Below are positions 43,546 through 52,302 of a DNA stretch of 64,000 nucleotides, in pieces. The stretch's first letter is position 1; every line of letters begins with the position of its first letter. The notes beneath the pieces were generated by a model. The model did no database searches and was not told the origin of the DNA. It was given only the letters and a program-made list of their open reading frames with translations. The stretch is from Rhodococcus sovatensis (GTDB taxonomy: Bacteria > Actinomycetota > Actinomycetes > Mycobacteriales > Mycobacteriaceae), in NCBI RefSeq assembly GCF_037327425.1, contig NZ_CP147846.1, positions 4,092,001 through 4,156,000 of the forward strand, in the 5' to 3' direction. A program made the position numbers and the translations under genes.

Positions 43546-44597
43546 GCGCGTCCCTCGCTCGGATCGACCAGAACCTTCATCTTCGTGCCCGCGTGGAGCG
43601 CCTCGAAACCGTCGTCGATGACCGATTCGAGCCCAATCTTGTCCACCCATCCGGTCGTGTCGTACTTGCCCTGAGACATCAGATCGATGACTGCGTCGTA
43701 GTCCGCCGAGGTATAGCAGAGCGAACCCTGGATCCGTGATTCGTTCATGACGATCTTCTGAAGCGGTGTCATCAAAGGCTTTTCGTAGATGGCGACACTG
43801 ATCAACGGCTTGCGGGCGCCGATGCATCCCAGAGCGGTTTCGACGGCAGGCTGCACCCCCGCGGCGTCGTAGATCGCGTCGGCGCCGCGGCCGTCGGTCT
43901 CGTCGGCGATGAATCCGACGACGTCGATCGACGTAGGATCGAGCGTCTTCGCACCCAACGCCTCGATCGATGCCCGGCGCGTCGGCGACGGTTCCACGAC
44001 GAACACGTTGTCGAGTCCCTTGCCTCGCAAGGCGAACCACAGACCGATGCCGATCGGGCCGGCACCGAACACCATCGCGGTGTCGTCGGGGGCGGGGTCG
44101 CCGAGCGTCGCGGCATGGAATGCGACGGACATCGGTTCGACGAGTGCACCCAGTTCGAGCGACACGTTCTCCGGCAGCTGATGAATCATGTCGGTCGGGA
44201 CGACGGTGTACTCCGCCATGCCGCCGTCGGACATCAGGCCGTGAAAACCGATCTGCTGACAGATGTTGTAGTTGCCGGCCCGACACGGCCCGCAATGGCC
44301 GCACCGATACAGCGGCTCGATGGCGACGCGGTCTCCGACCTGGATGCCGGTGACGCCCTTGCCGACCTCGGCGATCGTGCCGGAGAACTCGTGTCCCAGC
44401 ACCAGCGGCAACTGCTGGCCGGTCAGCGGGTGCGGCTCGGTGGGGATGAAGATCGGTCCAGCGTAGAACTCGTGCAAGTCGGTGCCACAGATCCCGTTGA
44501 AGCCGACCTTCACTTTCACTTCCCCCTCGCCTGGTGAGGGTTCGGGTACGTCGGCGATTTCCACCTTGTTCGGGCCGTAGTACACAGCTGCGCGCAT
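43542..44597 (-). CDS. medium-chain zinc dehydrogenase, 2,3-butanediol dehydrogenase type
   Basis: A 351-residue MDR enzyme. Catalytic zinc ligands in GICGTDLHEF and GHEF; structural zinc cysteines CGHCGPCRAGNYNIC; Rossmann motif GAGPIGIG. The N-terminal MRAAVYYGPNKVEI and EFYAGPIFIPTEPHPLTG are typical of R,R-butanediol dehydrogenases. First gene of the unit BDH-SDR-GAF regulator; phased GTTGCA repeats lie 66-111 bp upstream. Confidence 0.93.
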   Translation of the reverse strand: MRAAVYYGPNKVEIADVPEPSPGEGEVKVKVGFNGICGTDLHEFYAGPIFIPTEPHPLTGQQLPLVLGHEFSGTIAEVGKGVTGIQVGDRVAIEPLYRCGHCGPCRAGNYNICQQIGFHGLMSDGGMAEYTVVPTDMIHQLPENVSLELGALVEPMSVAFHAATLGDPAPDDTAMVFGAGPIGIGLWFALRGKGLDNVFVVEPSPTRRASIEALGAKTLDPTSIDVVGFIADETDGRGADAIYDAAGVQPAVETALGCIGARKPLISVAIYEKPLMTPLQKIVMNESRIQGSLCYTSADYDAVIDLMSQGKYDTTGWVDKIGLESVIDDGFEALHAGTKMKVLVDPSEGRA

Positions 44598-44662
44598 CGG
44601 TTCACTCCTTCGGTCGGTTCGATGCACTCATATCTATGTGACCTGACCCACAAGGCAACAGG

Positions 44663-44708
44663 GTTGCAGCGCGTTGCATTCGGCCGGCGCCCTGCAACCC
44701 TCGGCAAC
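44663..44708. promoter_or_regulatory. phased GTTGCA/TGCAAC activator-site candidate, site 1
   Basis: Two GTTGCA copies exactly 10 bp apart (44663, 44673) face two GCAAC copies also 10 bp apart (TGCAAC 44693, GGCAAC 44703), giving a symmetrical array between the divergent butanediol operon and the membrane gene. The spacing puts all four on one face of the helix, as for an upstream activator site. Confidence 0.65.
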
Positions 44709-44781
44709 CCTGACGAAGCCGTTGTGATCCAGCTCATAGTTACGGCGCCCTTTGCCTCGCGCCCCTAGGAGAGCCGACCAC

Positions 44782-45909
44782 ATGACCACAACAGCAAGCT
44801 CCAGTCCTGTTTCCGCACAACCGGTCTCGAAACCTTCAGGGAACTGGTTCACCTTCGGATCGGTGAATCTCGCCGTCGTCGTGACACTCTCGCTCGGCAC
44901 CTGGTATCTGCTCGCCGATCCGACGACGAGTCCGTTCTCGTTCTATCCGCTGCCGTTCAACGCGGCCTTGTTCTGGGCGATCCTGTTCATCGTCTTCATC
45001 GGATTCGACTGCGAATTCGCCGGATTCGATGCACTCGCCCAACCGCTGCGCGGAGTGGCGATTCTGGCGTCGACCGGGGTCTTCGCAGTGGCCGTGACCT
45101 GGCTGCTCGGCAGTGGCGTCGGCTCGTTGTTCCCGGACTTCGCCGGAACCCGCGACGGTGGACTCGGCTATTTCGCCGGCGCGCTCTTCGTCCTGTTCGG
45201 TTTTGCCACGTGGGTGATGGTGGTGCTGAACTGGCAGCATTGGCCGTGGACTGCGCTAGGCATGAAGCAGCCACTGATCGGGCTGTGTGAGATCGCGTTC
45301 GTTGCAGTCCCGACGCTGGCCCTGTACTTCGTGTTCGGGCTACCGTCCGTCTCGTTGTCCGCTACCGAACCACTGATGACGGTCGATACCGTGCTCGGTT
45401 GGTTCTATTCGATGGTCGTCGCCGTGATCCTCACCGGTCAGACCCTCGACAACTGGCCATGGAAGCTGTTCGGCGGAGGCGGCAGAACGGCACTCGCCGC
45501 AACCGTCGGCAACGTTGCGCTCGGAACCGCCCTCTACTTCCTGATGGTGCCGCTCGCGAAGCTCCTCCTCGGCCCGGCGGCGACCACCGAACTCGGCAGC
45601 GTCGTCAATCAATTCCCTGCTCAGATCGGTGTTTGCTGGGCTTTCTGGATGATTTTCTGGGCCAACGGTTTCGGCAACAAGTTCAGGCCTGCGGTCCGTG
45701 CGGCACTCACCTGCGCGCTCGCACTGGGCACCTTCTTGTTCTACTACCGGTTCGCCGCCGAACACATCTTGCACGAACCCGCAGTTGCCGCCGGGATCTC
45801 CGGTAACGCGCTGGGGTTCATCGACTGGCTCGTGCTCTGGACGCTGATCTACGTTGTCGGATTCCAGTCACTGGGCCTCGGTCGAATCGGGTGCAACCCG
45901 CCGCGGTGA
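44782..45909 (+). CDS. polytopic membrane protein of unknown family
   Basis: A 375-residue protein with about ten membrane helices and few polar loops; charged or aromatic loop features include FSFYPLPFNAALFWA and NWPWKLFGGGGRT. No transporter family is recognised. Divergent from the butanediol operon and upstream of the flavin monooxygenase gene; a role in uptake of the same substrates is possible. The 3' end carries one arm of a 13-bp inverted repeat. Confidence 0.8.
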   Translation: MTTTASSSPVSAQPVSKPSGNWFTFGSVNLAVVVTLSLGTWYLLADPTTSPFSFYPLPFNAALFWAILFIVFIGFDCEFAGFDALAQPLRGVAILASTGVFAVAVTWLLGSGVGSLFPDFAGTRDGGLGYFAGALFVLFGFATWVMVVLNWQHWPWTALGMKQPLIGLCEIAFVAVPTLALYFVFGLPSVSLSATEPLMTVDTVLGWFYSMVVAVILTGQTLDNWPWKLFGGGGRTALAATVGNVALGTALYFLMVPLAKLLLGPAATTELGSVVNQFPAQIGVCWAFWMIFWANGFGNKFRPAVRAALTCALALGTFLFYYRFAAEHILHEPAVAAGISGNALGFIDWLVLWTLIYVVGFQSLGLGRIGCNPPR

Positions 45910-45933
45910 GCGCGGTCAGCTGCACCCGATTCG
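45883..45933. repeat. 13-bp inverted repeat at the 3' end of the membrane gene
   Basis: CGAATCGGGTGCA (45883-45895, inside the last codons) and its exact complement TGCACCCGATTCG (45921-45933), 25 nt apart, the loop holding CCGCGG and GCGCGG. It could be a terminator-like stem or a large operator upstream of the monooxygenase gene. No T-run follows. Confidence 0.6.
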
Positions 45934-45936
45934 CGC

Positions 45937-45952
45937 TGCAACCCGCTGCAAC
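45937..45952. promoter_or_regulatory. phased TGCAAC activator-site candidate, site 2
   Basis: Two TGCAAC copies exactly 10 bp apart (45937, 45947), with a third at 45892, 72-87 bp upstream of the flavin monooxygenase start. Same motif, same phasing and similar distance to the gene as site 1, suggesting one shared activator. Confidence 0.6.
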
Positions 45953-46023
45953 TCTCGACCCGACACCCCGAAAGGAGTGTGCTGGGTCACACAACGAGCA
46001 CCTCTTCATCGCAAGGAGTTTTC

Positions 46024-47847
46024 ATGACCCAGACCATCGAGCCGATCGAGATCACCCGCACGCCCAGTCCCCAGGAACGGGTCGACGCCTGGTTGGCCGA
46101 CTTCGAGGCCGCTCTGGCATCCCGCGACCTCGATCGGGTCGCCGCCAAGTTCGCCGTCGACAGCTTCTGGCGTGACCTGGTCGCCTTCACCTGGAACATC
46201 AAGACGGTCGAGGGGCGCGACGGCATCGTGGACATGCTGAGCGCGCGTCTCGACGACACCGATCCGTCGAACTTCCACACGACCGAGACGCCCGACGAAG
46301 CGGACGGCGTCACCTCAGCGTGGATCGAGTTCGAAACCGCCACCAGTCGCGGAAAGGGCCACCTACGACTCAAAGGAGACGAAGGCTGGACCCTGCTCAC
46401 GACGATGCAGGAACTCAAGGGCCACGAAGAACGCCAGGGCCACTCCCGAGTCAAGGGTGCAGTCCACGGTTCCAACGCCGACACCCAGAACTGGGCGGAG
46501 AAGAAGGAGATCGAGGAGAAGGAACTCGGCTACACGATCCAGCCGTACGCACTGATCGTCGGCGGCGGCCAGGGCGGTATCGCCCTCGGTGCACGGTTCC
46601 GGCAGCTCGGTGTACCTGCCATCGTCGTCGATCGTGCCGACCGGCCCGGTGACCAGTGGCGTGGCCGCTACAAGTCACTGTGCCTGCACGACCCGGTCTG
46701 GTACGACCACCTCCCGTACCTGCCGTTTCCGGCGAACTGGCCGGTATTCGCGCCGAAGGACAAGATCGGCGACTGGCTGGAGATGTACACCAAGGTCATG
46801 GAGGTTCCGTACTGGACCCGCACAACGGCCAAGTCCGCAACGTACGACGAGAAGGCCGAGGAGTGGACCGTCGTCCTCGATCGTGACGGCGAGGAAGTTG
46901 TACTGCGTCCGAAGCAGCTCGTCATGGCTACCGGAATGTCCGGCAAGAAGAATGTGCCGAACTTCCCGGGCATGGACCTGTTCGAGGGCGAGCAGCACCA
47001 TTCGAGCGAGCACCCGGGTCCCGACGCGTATGTCGGCAAGAAGGTCGTCGTCGTCGGCTCCAACAACTCGGCGCACGACATCTGCAAGGCGCTCTACGAG
47101 TCGGGCGTGGACGTGACGATGCTGCAACGGTCCTCGACGCACATCGTCAAGTCCGATTCGCTGTGCGAGATCGCGTTGGGAGACCTGTACTCCGAGCGTG
47201 CCGTCGAAGCTGGAATGACCACGAACAAAGCCGATCTGACGTTCGCGTCGCTGCCGTACCGGATCATGCACGAGTTCCAGATCCCGGTGTACCAGCAGAT
47301 CGCCGAGCAGGACAAGGACTTCTACGACAGGCTCGAAAAGGCGGGTTTTCAGCACGATTTCGGCGACGACGGCTCGGGGTTGTTCATGAAGTATCTGCGG
47401 CGCGGGTCGGGCTACTACATCGACGTCGGCGCTTCGGAGTTGGTCGCGGACGGCAAGATCAAGCTCGTCGGCGGTCAAGTGTCGAGGATCAGCAAGAACG
47501 GCGTCGTGTTGGACGATGGAACGGAACTCCCGGCGGACGTCATCGTCTATGCCACCGGCTACGGCTCGATGAACGGCTGGGTCGCCGACCTGGTGGATCA
47601 GGAGACCGCGGACAAGGTCGGCAAGGTGTGGGGTCTCGGCTCGGATACCACCAAGGATCCCGGTCCGTGGGAGGGCGAGCAGCGCAACATGTGGAAGCCG
47701 ACGCAGCAGGAGAACCTCTGGTTCCATGGCGGCAACCTGCATCAGTCGCGGCACTACTCGCTGTACTTGGCGCTGCAGATCAAGGCGCGCTACGAGGGCA
47801 TCGATACTCCGGTGTACGGACTGCAGGAGGTTCATCACCTGCGCTGA
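46024..47847 (+). CDS. flavin monooxygenase with N-terminal SnoaL-like domain
   Basis: A 607-residue enzyme. Residues 1-150 form an NTF2/SnoaL-like domain (ERVDAWLADFEAALASRDLD at the start); the rest is a group B flavin monooxygenase with FAD motif IVGGGQGGIALG, NADPH motif VVGSNNSAHD and C-terminal ATGYG. It may oxidise a ketone, alcohol-derived carbonyl or heteroatom; the exact Baeyer-Villiger fingerprint is not present. AAGGAG 7 nt before ATG 46024. Followed by an AcoR-like regulator, aldehyde and alcohol dehydrogenases. Confidence 0.9.
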   Translation: MTQTIEPIEITRTPSPQERVDAWLADFEAALASRDLDRVAAKFAVDSFWRDLVAFTWNIKTVEGRDGIVDMLSARLDDTDPSNFHTTETPDEADGVTSAWIEFETATSRGKGHLRLKGDEGWTLLTTMQELKGHEERQGHSRVKGAVHGSNADTQNWAEKKEIEEKELGYTIQPYALIVGGGQGGIALGARFRQLGVPAIVVDRADRPGDQWRGRYKSLCLHDPVWYDHLPYLPFPANWPVFAPKDKIGDWLEMYTKVMEVPYWTRTTAKSATYDEKAEEWTVVLDRDGEEVVLRPKQLVMATGMSGKKNVPNFPGMDLFEGEQHHSSEHPGPDAYVGKKVVVVGSNNSAHDICKALYESGVDVTMLQRSSTHIVKSDSLCEIALGDLYSERAVEAGMTTNKADLTFASLPYRIMHEFQIPVYQQIAEQDKDFYDRLEKAGFQHDFGDDGSGLFMKYLRRGSGYYIDVGASELVADGKIKLVGGQVSRISKNGVVLDDGTELPADVIVYATGYGSMNGWVADLVDQETADKVGKVWGLGSDTTKDPGPWEGEQRNMWKPTQQENLWFHGGNLHQSRHYSLYLALQIKARYEGIDTPVYGLQEVHHLR

Positions 47848-47854
47848 CGCCCCC

Positions 47855-47898
47855 AGTGGGACGGTCGAGTGCACTCCGATGCACTCAACCGTGCCACT
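47855..47898. repeat. 44-bp hairpin repeat, copy 2
   Basis: Arms AGTGGGACGGTCGAGTGC and GCACTCAACCGTGCCACT, two mismatches, same 44-bp length as the other copies. It begins 7 nt after the monooxygenase stop and is followed by two tandem copies of a GCGCGGAGCGCCCC hairpin module. Confidence 0.88.
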
Positions 47899-47946
47899 CG
47901 CGCGGAGCGCCCCGTGTCACTGGCGCGGAGCGCCCCGTGTGGCGCA

Positions 47947-49587
47947 ATGTCGCAACGCCGGCCACCACGGATCGATAGAGTCGGGCAAGTCGCGAAGATC
48001 GAGGAGCACATCGTGGTGCGTAGTCAGATCGCATTGTCGTGGCAGCGCTCTGCGTCGAGCGGCCTGGAGCCTGCCCACTCGCTCGAGCAGTCGAGCCTGC
48101 GTGACGTCGACCGCCGCAGCCGACTCCTCGCTGCCGCCAATCCGATCCTGGATCGGATGGAAAGCATGTTGGAGGGATCCGGGTACTGCGTACTCCTAGC
48201 CGACCGGGATGCGCGCCTCGTCGACCTGCGATTCGGAACCCGCGAGCTTCGCGACCTCGTGTTCGGCGTCGGTGCGGTCGTCGGGCGGTCGTTCACCGAA
48301 GAGGCGTCGGGAACCAACTCGATTGCGACGACGTTCGAGCTTCGCTCGCCCCTCGCAGTCCGGGGCGATGAGCATTACATGGAGTCGATGAAGGGGTTCA
48401 GCTGCTACGGCTACCCGCTCATCCATCCGATCACCAAGCACATCGAAGGTGTCCTCGACATTACTTTTCGTGCCAGCGAGGACAATCCGCTTCTCGAACC
48501 GCTTCTCGTCCATTCGGCGAACGACATCCAAGGGCGGCTGCTCGAAGAGACCCGCAGCGGGGAACAGCGTCTGTTCCACGCGTTCCAGTACGCGTCTGCT
48601 CAGCGCCGCGGCGGGCCGGTCATCGCCATCGGCGACGAGCTGCTTCTCGAAAACACCGCCGCCGCACAGCTCATCGACAGCGTCGACCACGCCGCACTGC
48701 GTTCGTTGACCGACGATTCGATCCGTCGGAGCGGGGTGATCGACTCTCTCACACTCAATTCCGGTGCGCACGCCTCCCTTCGATGGGAACGGCCGGTTGC
48801 CGCGACCGGCGTCGTCATCGAGATCGATATCAAGGACCTCCCCGTCCGACAGTCTGCCCAGGTGCCGACGTCGAAGCCGCTGTGCGTCGTCGGCGAGCCC
48901 GGAACCGGGAAGTCGACTACGTTGGCCAGACTCACAGCGGCCCGAAATCCCCACTGGTTCGACTCGGCCGACATCCTCGTCACGACACCTACCGCATGGT
49001 TGTCCTCGATCGAATCCCAGGTGGCAACCGGAGCCGACGTTGTGGTGAAGAACATCCACCTCGCCGACGCATCCGTCGCGCATCGGCTCCATGCACTGCT
49101 CAAGAGCGCACGAGGATGGTTCGCGCTGTCGAGTTCGTCGCGGGAGCCCTCCGACCCGGAACACCGACAGCTGCTGTCGTTGTGTACCGACACTGTCGAA
49201 CTGGCACCGCTGAGGTCACGCCGTCACGAGATTCCCGATCTGGTCCGCGGCATGATGGCCGAGCTCGATTCGCATGCCCGGTTCACCCCGGCTGCGATGC
49301 GCGCTCTGATCGACTACGACTGGCCCGGAAACATCGGCGAACTGCGGGACGAGGTCACCGACGCGGTGTCCCGCAGATCCGTCGGGGACATCACCGAACG
49401 TGACCTGGTCAGACCTCGTGGGCGTGGGATGTCGAGCCGGCTGACGGCCCTCGACTCGGCGATGCGAGACGCGATCGTCCACGAGCTTGCGCGATGCAGC
49501 GGCAACAAAGCTGCGACCGCGGAAAGCCTTGGCATCAGTCGCACCACGCTGTACAAGCGGATGAAGGAACTGGGCATTCACGGGTAG
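47947..49587 (+). CDS. AcoR/MimR-like enhancer-binding-type regulator
   Basis: A 546-residue protein: N-terminal GAF sensor (ALSWQRSASSGLEPA; VVGRSFTEEASGTNSIATTF; SCYGYPLIHP), central AAA+ domain with Walker A GEPGTGKST, and a C-terminal Fis-type helix-turn-helix (GNKAATAESLGISRTTLYKR). The GAFTGA loop needed to contact sigma-54 is not visible, and actinobacteria generally lack sigma-54; comparable regulators control alkane and alcohol oxidation in this group. ATG 47947 is preferred; an earlier frame start lies inside the hairpin repeat. Likely activator of the surrounding catabolic genes. Confidence 0.88.
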   Translation: MSQRRPPRIDRVGQVAKIEEHIVVRSQIALSWQRSASSGLEPAHSLEQSSLRDVDRRSRLLAAANPILDRMESMLEGSGYCVLLADRDARLVDLRFGTRELRDLVFGVGAVVGRSFTEEASGTNSIATTFELRSPLAVRGDEHYMESMKGFSCYGYPLIHPITKHIEGVLDITFRASEDNPLLEPLLVHSANDIQGRLLEETRSGEQRLFHAFQYASAQRRGGPVIAIGDELLLENTAAAQLIDSVDHAALRSLTDDSIRRSGVIDSLTLNSGAHASLRWERPVAATGVVIEIDIKDLPVRQSAQVPTSKPLCVVGEPGTGKSTTLARLTAARNPHWFDSADILVTTPTAWLSSIESQVATGADVVVKNIHLADASVAHRLHALLKSARGWFALSSSSREPSDPEHRQLLSLCTDTVELAPLRSRRHEIPDLVRGMMAELDSHARFTPAAMRALIDYDWPGNIGELRDEVTDAVSRRSVGDITERDLVRPRGRGMSSRLTALDSAMRDAIVHELARCSGNKAATAESLGISRTTLYKRMKELGIHG

Positions 49588-49641
49588 AGAATGTCCAGTA
49601 TCTGAACACTCACCGGCCGTGACCCACGTCACGATCTATGC

Positions 49642-51099
49642 ATGGATACGAACACAGCAATACATGCGGAGTCGCTGTTCATCGGGGGCGAGTGGATACC
49701 GCCGAGCTCCTCCTCCCGGATCGATGTGCGGTCCGCAAGTACCGAGGAGATCATCGGTTCGGTCCCGGAGGCGCAGGAAGCCGACGTCGACGCCGCCGTC
49801 GGGGCCGCCCGTCGGGCATTCGACGCCCCCGACGGCTGGAGCCACTGGGAGCCGTCCGACCGCGCCGATGCGCTCGACCGCCTCGCCGACGAACTCGAAG
49901 CCCGCGGCGAACAGATCGCCCGCGCAGTCTCCGCACAGAACGGAATGCCGATCTCGATTGCGCTGCAATTGGAGGCCGGCTTTCCCGTCGCGGTGGTGCG
50001 CTACTACGCCTCCCTTGCGCGCACGGCGACGTTCGAGGAATCACATCCCCACATGCTCGGCGGTACGACCACCGTCAGACGCGAACCGATTGGTGTCGTC
50101 GGAGCAATCGCACCGTGGAACTTTCCCCAGACCCTCGCCGCATTCAAACACGCACCGGCGCTCGCCGCCGGCTGCACGATCGTCATCAAGCCGTCGCCGG
50201 AAACCGTGCTGGACTCGATCCCGTTCGCGGAATCCGTTATTGCGTCCGGGATTCCGCCGGGCGTGATCAACATCGTCCCCGGTGGACGAGAGGTCGGCGC
50301 CTACCTGGTCTCGCACCCCGGCGTCGACAAGGTCGCATTCACTGGATCAACCGCAGCCGGTCGCTCGATCGCCGAGACGTGCGGGCGACTGCTTCGCCCC
50401 GTCACGTTGGAACTCGGCGGCAAGTCCGCCGCGATCGTGCTGGACGATGCAGACCTCGATCTGTCCAAGATCGGCGAAGACCTTTTCGGTGCAACCTTTC
50501 TCAACAACGGACAAACCTGTTTTCTCGGGACCAGAGTGCTGGCACCGCGTAGCCGCTACGACGAGGTCGTCGGGGTGTTCGAGGCATTCGCCAATTCCCT
50601 CGCCGTCGGCGACGCGCTCGATCCCGCGACACAGATCGGGCCGATGGCCAGTGAGCGACAACGAGATCGGGTCGAAGGATACATCGCCAAAGGCAGCGGC
50701 GACGGAGCGCGGCTGGTCGCCGGAGGCGGCCGTCCGAGTGATCTCGACCATGGCTGGTTCGTGTCGCCGACGGTATTCGCCGACGTCGAGAACAACCACG
50801 CCATCGCACAGGAGGAGATCTTCGGACCGGTCCTGTCGGTGATCCCGTACAGCGACGAGGCCGACGCAATCCGGATCGCCAACGACACCGACTTCGGTCT
50901 CGGCGGCACCGTGTGGACCTCCGACGACGAGCGAGGCTATGGCGTCGCCAAGCAGATCCGCACCGGAACCATCGGCATCAATCGCTACCTGGTCGATCCG
51001 GGTTCACCGTTCGGCGGCGTCAAGGACAGCGGCATCGGCCGCGAACTCGGTCCCGACGCTCTCCGCAACTTCCAGAACATCAAGTCCATCTACCGATAG
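49642..51099 (+). CDS. NAD(P)-dependent aldehyde dehydrogenase
   Basis: A 485-residue aldehyde dehydrogenase, oxidising an aldehyde to the acid. APWNFPQTLAAFK, the catalytic Glu in ELGGKSAAIVL and the catalytic Cys in NNGQTCFLGTRV are all present. It precedes the alcohol dehydrogenase gene by 10 nt and follows the AcoR-like regulator, so alcohol to aldehyde to acid flow is likely. The carbon chain is not evident from sequence. Confidence 0.95.
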   Translation: MDTNTAIHAESLFIGGEWIPPSSSSRIDVRSASTEEIIGSVPEAQEADVDAAVGAARRAFDAPDGWSHWEPSDRADALDRLADELEARGEQIARAVSAQNGMPISIALQLEAGFPVAVVRYYASLARTATFEESHPHMLGGTTTVRREPIGVVGAIAPWNFPQTLAAFKHAPALAAGCTIVIKPSPETVLDSIPFAESVIASGIPPGVINIVPGGREVGAYLVSHPGVDKVAFTGSTAAGRSIAETCGRLLRPVTLELGGKSAAIVLDDADLDLSKIGEDLFGATFLNNGQTCFLGTRVLAPRSRYDEVVGVFEAFANSLAVGDALDPATQIGPMASERQRDRVEGYIAKGSGDGARLVAGGGRPSDLDHGWFVSPTVFADVENNHAIAQEEIFGPVLSVIPYSDEADAIRIANDTDFGLGGTVWTSDDERGYGVAKQIRTGTIGINRYLVDPGSPFGGVKDSGIGRELGPDALRNFQNIKSIYR

Positions 51100-51109
51100 G
51101 AGAATCTCC

Positions 51110-52219
51110 ATGAAGACGAAAGCAGCAGTACTGTTCGAGCCGCACAAGCCCTTCGAAATCCTCGAACTCGAACTCGATGGGCCAGGTCCCGGCGAAGTCC
51201 TGATCAAGTATGTGGCTGCGGGACTGTGTCACTCGGATCTCCATCTACTCGACGGTGACCTACCCCCGCGCTTCCCGATCGTCGGCGGACACGAGGGGTC
51301 GGGCATCATCGAAGAGGTCGGCCCCGGCGTCACAAAAGTCAAGCCTGGTGATCACGTCGTCTGCTCGTTCATCCCCAACTGCGGTACCTGTCGATACTGC
51401 TCGACGGGGCGACAAAACTTGTGTGACATGGGCGCAACGATTCTCGAAGGCTGCATGCCCGACGGTTCCTTCCGTCGCCGAGACAGCAAGGGAACCGAAT
51501 TCGGTGCTATGTGCATGCTCGGCACGTTCGCCGAGCGGGCAACGATCTCACAGCATTCCGTCGTCAAGATCGACGACTGGTTGCCCTTGGAGACAGCGGT
51601 TCTCGTCGGCTGCGGTGTGCCGTCGGGTTGGGGCACATCGGTATACGCAGGTGGTGTTCGAGCCGGTGATTCGGTGATCATCTACGGCATCGGCGGGCTC
51701 GGCATCAACGCGGTCCAGGGCGCGGTCCACGCCGGCGCCAAGCATGTCCTCGTCGTCGACCCACTGGAATTCAAGCGCAACCAAGCTCTCAAATTCGGTG
51801 CGACGCATGCGTTTGCTGACGCAGCATCAGCTCAGGAGAAGCTCACCGAACTGACGTGGGGGCAGGGTGCGGACCAGGCGCTGATTCTCGTCGGAACTGT
51901 GGACGAGGAGGTGGTGCAGGCAGCGACCGCGGCAATCGGCAAGGGCGGAACCGTCGTCATCACCGGACTCGCCGATCCCGAAGCACTGACCGTCCACGTA
52001 TCCGGGACGGATCTGACGCTGAACCAGAAGACCATCAAGGGCACGCTGTTCGGATCCGCCAACCCGCAGTACGACATCGTGCGGCTTCTGCGCCTCTACG
52101 ATGCAGGCCAACTCAAGCTCGATGAACTGATCACCAACACCTACTCGCTCGAGCAGGTGAACGAGGGCTACCAGGATCTGCGCGACGGGAAGAACATGCG
52201 CGGAGTGATTCACCTCTAG
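51110..52219 (+). CDS. NDMA-dependent-type zinc alcohol dehydrogenase
   Basis: A 369-residue MDR enzyme. Catalytic zinc ligands in GLCHSDLHLL and GGHEGSG; structural zinc cysteines in CGTCRYCSTGRQNLCDMG; Rossmann GIGGLGINAVQG. The segment around CMPDGSFRRRDSKGTEFG and CMLGTFAE is characteristic of the actinobacterial group that recycles tightly bound NAD with nitroso-dimethylaniline or mycofactocin. Last gene of the monooxygenase/aldehyde dehydrogenase region, ending 35 nt before the third hairpin repeat. Confidence 0.92.
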   Translation: MKTKAAVLFEPHKPFEILELELDGPGPGEVLIKYVAAGLCHSDLHLLDGDLPPRFPIVGGHEGSGIIEEVGPGVTKVKPGDHVVCSFIPNCGTCRYCSTGRQNLCDMGATILEGCMPDGSFRRRDSKGTEFGAMCMLGTFAERATISQHSVVKIDDWLPLETAVLVGCGVPSGWGTSVYAGGVRAGDSVIIYGIGGLGINAVQGAVHAGAKHVLVVDPLEFKRNQALKFGATHAFADAASAQEKLTELTWGQGADQALILVGTVDEEVVQAATAAIGKGGTVVITGLADPEALTVHVSGTDLTLNQKTIKGTLFGSANPQYDIVRLLRLYDAGQLKLDELITNTYSLEQVNEGYQDLRDGKNMRGVIHL

Positions 52220-52253
52220 GCTCCGCGCCTTACTGCTCAGGCGCTCCGCGCCA

Positions 52254-52297
52254 AGTGGCACGGTTGAGTGCACCCCAATGCACTTAACCGTGCCACT
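52254..52297. repeat. 44-bp hairpin repeat, copy 3
   Basis: Arms AGTGGCACGGTTGAGTGC and GCACTTAACCGTGCCACT with one mismatch. It lies in the 83-nt gap between the convergent alcohol dehydrogenase and siderophore-binding genes, preceded by GGCGCTCCGCGCC-like sequence, and may serve as a bidirectional terminator. Confidence 0.9.
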
Positions 52298-52302
52298 GAC
52301 GT

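Noticed and set aside
47869..47946. Upstream start for the AcoR-like regulator
   Set aside because: These codons come from the 44-bp hairpin repeat; similar N-termini (MHSDALNRATR, MHRDALNRATR) appear in frames at other copies, showing they are repeat artefacts.
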